Of a DNA stretch of 64,000 nucleotides, positions 60,528-64,000 are shown one piece after another. Source of the DNA: Acidimicrobiales bacterium (GTDB taxonomy: Bacteria; Actinomycetota; Acidimicrobiia; Acidimicrobiales; Poriferisodalaceae); NCBI GenBank assembly GCA_009843525.1, contig VYDH01000028.1, positions 1 to 64,000 on the forward strand. The letters are read 5' to 3'. Numbering within the stretch: position 1 is the stretch's first letter; each line of letters begins with the position of its first letter. Below the pieces are notes generated by a model. That model had not been told where the DNA came from. It ran no database searches and worked only from the letters and a program-made list of their open reading frames with translations. The translations under genes were made by a program, and so were the position numbers.

Positions 60528-61019
60528 TCAGCTGCCGAGCCGGTCAGGCTCGCCGTAGGGGTAATCGACCAATTCGCTGGACGGGTGCCCCGCGTCGAAC
60601 GTCCAGTACTGGCGGATCTCGGCGATCAGCCGCTCGCCGGAATCGTCGCGCGGGCCGAAGTCGTAGTGTTCGCTGCCCCGTACGGCGAATGGCACGTCGC
60701 CGTCGGCACCCGCTGCGCTCGTGCCAGACATCTTCCATTCGATCGCCGCGGTGTCGCCGTCGGTCACCAGCCGCTCGCAGTGCCACGATGCGCCTTGCCA
60801 CTTGGAGGCGATGCGCGACCAGAAGCGCCCGATGGTCGCCGCACCTCGCACCGGTGCATGGTTCGTGTCATAGACCACGGCGTCATCGGTGAAGTGTCCT
60901 GCCACTGCCGCCGCGTCGCCGCTGGTGCAGGCATCGAAGTAGCCCGTGATCCGCGCCTCGATGTCCGCGGCCGCTTCCGCAGTGTCGTCGGTGATGCCCA
61001 TGCCAGCCTGCTCGCTCAT
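60528..61019 (-). CDS. SnoaL-like (NTF2-fold) protein
   Basis: This 163-residue protein has the NTF2-like cone fold pattern: EARITGYFDACTSGDAAAVAGHFTDDAVVYDTNH, then a strand-rich half with IGRFWSRIASKWQGASWHCERLV, AAIEWKMSGT and LIAEIRQYWTFD. Family members include polyketide cyclases, isomerases and proteins of unknown role. The ATG at 61019 is used; the frame is open upstream without homology. Confidence 0.75.
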   Translation of the reverse strand: MSEQAGMGITDDTAEAAADIEARITGYFDACTSGDAAAVAGHFTDDAVVYDTNHAPVRGAATIGRFWSRIASKWQGASWHCERLVTDGDTAAIEWKMSGTSAAGADGDVPFAVRGSEHYDFGPRDDSGERLIAEIRQYWTFDAGHPSSELVDYPYGEPDRLGS

Positions 61020-61081
61020 GCCGCCAGTCTCGCAGGCGGCACGCAAACGATTCGAGGCAGCGCGCACGGAGTGCTCGGGCG

Positions 61082-61927
61082 CTAGTGCACCGCCCACGAC
61101 AGCCAGCGGCCATCGCGCCGCTCCAACCGCAGCTTGTGGGAGAAGCACTCCGACAGCGACTCGGCGGTGAGCACGTCGCCCAGAGGGCCGCACGCCAGCG
61201 GCAGACCGTCGCGCAGCAGCAGCCCATGGGTGAACGACGGCGGGATCTCGTCGGTGTGGTGGGTCACCAGCACCGTTGCTGGCGTTTGGGCGTCCGCGGC
61301 CAGCGATTCCAGGCTGGCCACAAGTTGCTCCCGGCCTGCGAGATCCAAGCCGGCGGTCGGCTCGTCCAGCAGCAGCAACTCCGGCCGGCCCATGAGCGTG
61401 CGGGCCAGCTGCACGCGCTGCTGTTCGCCCGACGACAGCGTGGCGAACGCCCGGTCAGCCAGTGGACCGGCTCCCACGCGTTCCAGGCATGCCCGCGCGC
61501 TCGATCGGTCGGCATCGGTGTAGGTGTGCCACCAGGTCTCCAACGCGGCGTAGCGCGCTGTCATCACGATGTCGAGGGCGCTGATGTTGGGCCGGAACTG
61601 GTCGCGCAGCGACGAACTCGCCAGCCCGATGCGCTGCCGGTGCTCGCGCACATCGACGGCACCCCATCGCTCGCCCAGCACCTCGACTGTGCCGGTAGTG
61701 GGGAAGCGGTACAGCGACAGGATCTTGATGAGGCTGGTCTTGCCCGATCCGTTCGGGCCGAGCACGATCCACCGCTCGTGCGGAGCGATCTGCCAGTCGA
61801 GCGGTCCCAGCACGGTGGTGCCGTCATAGACGACCGACACATTCCGCAGGGAGGCGGTCACATCCCGCAGGGAGACTGTCGGCTGGGCTGGCGGCTGATC
61901 TGCGCGTTGGGGTTGGGTGTCACTCAC
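61082..61927 (-). CDS. ABC transporter ATP-binding protein
   Basis: This 281-residue ATPase has Walker A GPNGSGKTS, the Q-loop region IGLASSSLRDQ, signature LSSGEQQRVQLARTL, Walker B LLLLDEPTAGLD and the H-loop VTHHTDEIPPSF. The sequence resembles YlmA/ModF-like stand-alone ATPases rather than ThiQ. It lies six bases downstream of the ABC exporter gene with no adjacent permease of its own. Its partner is unknown. Confidence 0.87.
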   Translation of the reverse strand: MSDTQPQRADQPPAQPTVSLRDVTASLRNVSVVYDGTTVLGPLDWQIAPHERWIVLGPNGSGKTSLIKILSLYRFPTTGTVEVLGERWGAVDVREHRQRIGLASSSLRDQFRPNISALDIVMTARYAALETWWHTYTDADRSSARACLERVGAGPLADRAFATLSSGEQQRVQLARTLMGRPELLLLDEPTAGLDLAGREQLVASLESLAADAQTPATVLVTHHTDEIPPSFTHGLLLRDGLPLACGPLGDVLTAESLSECFSHKLRLERRDGRWLSWAVH

Positions 61928-61933
61928 GAGTGC

Positions 61934-63976
61934 TCACGTCTCGTCGCGGCGGCCTTCGCCCGCGTGTGCCATCCACGTCGCATACATCCCGGCATACTGC
62001 CCGCCCAGCGCCACCAACTCGTCGTGGGTGCCCAGCTCCACCACGCCGCCCCCGTCGATCACGGCGATGCGGTCGGCCCGCATCGCCGTCGCCAATCGGT
62101 GCGCAATGAGCACTGCCGTGCGGCCTTCCAGCAGCAAGTCCAGCGCGCCCTCGATTTCGGCCTCCGTGCTGAGATCGACGCTGGACGTGGCCTCGTCGAG
62201 CACGATCACCCGCGGCCGCGCCACGAACGCCCGGGCCAGCGCCAAGAGCTGCCGCTCGCCGGCCGACAGCGACACGCCCCGCTCGTGCACCTGGGTGTCT
62301 GCGCCTTTGGGCAGGCTGTCGATCAATCGGCGCAGTCCGACCAGGTCGAGCGCCGCGTCGATGTCGGCGTCGAGCTGTGTGTCGCTGTCGCTCCTCCCAA
62401 GCCCGGCGCGGTCGCGCAGGCCGAACGCCACGTTGTCCCGGATGGTGCCGTGGAACAAGAACGGCTCTTGTGGCACAACCCCCAGCTGGTTGCGCAGCGA
62501 CGACAGCGTCAGGTCGCGCAGATCCCACCCGTCGATGGTGATGCGCCCGTCGGTCGGGTCGTAGAACCGGATGATCAGCTTCGCGATCGTGCTCTTGCCG
62601 GCGCCCGTCGGCCCGACCAGAGCGAACGTCTCACCCGGGCGGATCTCCAGGCTGACATCGCTCAGCACCTCGGGAGGGTCGTCGTCGAGCGGCTCGCTGC
62701 CTTCGGCAATGCCGCCATCTGAGATGTTGCCGTCAGCGAAGCCGCTTCCGCCGCTATGAGCAGACTCCGTGCCGTTTCCAAGCGCAGGCATCGCCACCGG
62801 ATCGAACGATGCGCCGAGTTGACCAGCGCGCATCTTCGTGCCGACAACGGTGCCATTGGCGCCGCCGTTCCCACCCGTCCCGTCGCCGTTGCTCTCACCT
62901 GCCGCCGCCTCGTCGTCGTAGGCGAACGACACGTTCTCGAGCCGGATGTGACCGGTGACCGGTGGAAGCTCAGCAGCGTCTGGACGCTGGCGCACGGTCG
63001 GCTGCGTCGCAAGGACTTGGCTGATCTTGCGGAGACCGGACTGGCCCTGCTGGTAGGTGCTGTAGAGCTGAGCGAGCTGCTGGATTGGGGCGAAGAGCGT
63101 CGTGACATACAGCACGAACGCGCCCAGCTCCCCGATGGTGAGGCTGCCGTCCAGCACCATCGCCCCGCCGATCGCCAGCACCAGCCCCTGGGCAGCAATG
63201 CCGATTGCCTCGGTGCTGGGTCCATAGATCGCTTGAACCCTGGACATCGACAGGTTGGCGTCGCGGAAACGAGCGGTCACCTTCCGGTGCCGCACTGCGT
63301 TCTCCAGGCGACGTCCTGTGGCTGCGATCACACGGATCCCCGCCAGATTCTCCGACAGGTCGGCCAGCACGTCGGCGATGCGGTCGCGGATCTCGGCGTA
63401 GCCCTTCTCGCTGCGCGCCCGGAACCACAGCGTCAGCGCCACCAGCGGCGGGATGATGCCCCCGAGCAGGATCACTGCCAAGAACGGGCTGTAGTTGAAC
63501 AGCACCGCGGTCACGACGCCCACCGTGAGCACCTGGATCAGCAGGTTCACGATGCCCTCGTTGATGAGCAGCGCCACGTACTCCATGTCGGAGGTCATCC
63601 GGCTCAGCAGCACCCCGGACTTGGACGTCGTGTACCAGTCCAGCGAGAGCCGCTGGTAGTGGCTGAACAGTCGCAACCGCAAGTCGAACATGACCTGTTC
63701 GGCAATGCGCCCGTTCAGGCGTTGACGCAGCCGGCTGAGCAGGATGCTGACCGCGACAACGCCGACAAAGACCAGCACGACCATGTTGAGCGCGAAGCGG
63801 TCGCCCGCGCTGATGCCGCGATCGATGCCCTGCTGGAAGAGCACCGGAACCGTCTGCATCGCCGCGGTCTCCCCGCAGAGCAGCAGCAGTGCTCCCGAGA
63901 CGCCCCAGCTGTGCGGGATCAGCATGTCCCGGAGGCCGAACGTACGCGCCGGCTCCCGATCGGCGCGCTCCGACAC
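61934..63976 (-). CDS. ABC exporter, fused membrane and ATPase domains
   Basis: This protein of at least 680 residues has six membrane helices (about 20-300) followed by an ATPase domain with Walker A VGPTGAGKSTIAKLI, Q-loop VVPQEPF, signature SLSAGERQLLALARAF and Walker B VIVLDEATSSVD. About 75 hydrophilic Gly/Asn/Ser-rich residues are inserted right after FAYDDEAA, ahead of LSDVSLEIRPGET. The GTG at 63976 gives a sensible start, but the frame stays open to the window edge, so the true N-terminus may lie outside. Such proteins often pair with a second half-exporter encoded upstream. Confidence 0.88.
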   Translation of the reverse strand: MSERADREPARTFGLRDMLIPHSWGVSGALLLLCGETAAMQTVPVLFQQGIDRGISAGDRFALNMVVLVFVGVVAVSILLSRLRQRLNGRIAEQVMFDLRLRLFSHYQRLSLDWYTTSKSGVLLSRMTSDMEYVALLINEGIVNLLIQVLTVGVVTAVLFNYSPFLAVILLGGIIPPLVALTLWFRARSEKGYAEIRDRIADVLADLSENLAGIRVIAATGRRLENAVRHRKVTARFRDANLSMSRVQAIYGPSTEAIGIAAQGLVLAIGGAMVLDGSLTIGELGAFVLYVTTLFAPIQQLAQLYSTYQQGQSGLRKISQVLATQPTVRQRPDAAELPPVTGHIRLENVSFAYDDEAAAGESNGDGTGGNGGANGTVVGTKMRAGQLGASFDPVAMPALGNGTESAHSGGSGFADGNISDGGIAEGSEPLDDDPPEVLSDVSLEIRPGETFALVGPTGAGKSTIAKLIIRFYDPTDGRITIDGWDLRDLTLSSLRNQLGVVPQEPFLFHGTIRDNVAFGLRDRAGLGRSDSDTQLDADIDAALDLVGLRRLIDSLPKGADTQVHERGVSLSAGERQLLALARAFVARPRVIVLDEATSSVDLSTEAEIEGALDLLLEGRTAVLIAHRLATAMRADRIAVIDGGGVVELGTHDELVALGGQYAGMYATWMAHAGEGRRDET

Positions 63977-64000
63977 GTGGTCGAAGTCGACCTCCGGCTC

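Noticed and set aside
61082-61927. The missing thiamine ATPase ThiQ
   Set aside because: It is 10 kb away, coupled to an exporter gene, has no TPP riboswitch and resembles YlmA/ModF-type ATPases.

Overview
The window is a GC-rich, densely packed chromosomal segment with no gene-free stretch over 300 bases. It is most consistent with an actinobacterium. The evidence is three F420-type luciferase-family oxidoreductases, an actinobacterial SOS box in the recA promoter, an actinobacterial-style succinyl-diaminopimelate aminotransferase, a group III phosphofructokinase, many GTG starts, and the partly conserved order pgsA-cinA-recA-miaB-miaA with dapF and hflX nearby. The abundance of CaiB/BaiF CoA-transferases, acyl-CoA dehydrogenases and Cadherin-like/Ig-like secreted modules would fit a marine or symbiotic Acidimicrobiia lineage, but that assignment is inference.

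Layout. 0-15 kb holds transporters and CoA/lipid-type metabolism (EamA exporter, F420 oxidoreductase, class III aminotransferase, CaiB CoA-transferase, acyl-CoA dehydrogenase, Nudix hydrolase, SMP-30 lactonase, hydrolase, SDR, MFS). It ends with an unusual exonuclease-proofreading family A DNA polymerase and a class IV aminotransferase. 15-36 kb carries the housekeeping backbone: pgsA, cinA, recA, miaB, miaA, and on the opposite strand dapF-hflX-dapC, then tRNA-Gly and metX. This backbone is split by cargo: a GIY-YIG protein with a VapBC pair, two F420 oxidoreductases, a CoA-transferase, an MFS carrier and an enoyl-CoA hydratase between cinA and recA, and a Baeyer-Villiger-type monooxygenase where recX would be expected. 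36-38 kb has a DEAD-box helicase and tRNA-Cys/tRNA-Val.

38.3-45.0 kb is one 2242-codon gene for a secreted multidomain protein. Its N-terminal part is built of adhesion-type modules and two five-repeat propeller-like arrays. Its C-terminal part reads as a phosphohistidine domain followed by a PPDK/PEP-synthase-type ATP-grasp domain, the order seen in glucan water dikinases. This is the most unusual object in the window.

45-64 kb returns to metabolism: CoA-transferase, phosphofructokinase, a TPP riboswitch driving a thiamine-type ABC importer (binding protein plus fused permease, no ATPase), acetoacetyl-CoA synthetase, dephospho-CoA kinase, thioesterases, a HAD phosphatase, an acyl-CoA dehydrogenase and two ABC ATPase proteins at the right edge.

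Two genome-wide habits stand out. At least sixteen genes have a TANNNT -10 hexamer 6-9 bases before the start codon and no ribosome-binding site, which points to extensive leaderless transcription. Many housekeeping enzymes carry extra hydrophilic Gly/Ala/Ser-rich loops.
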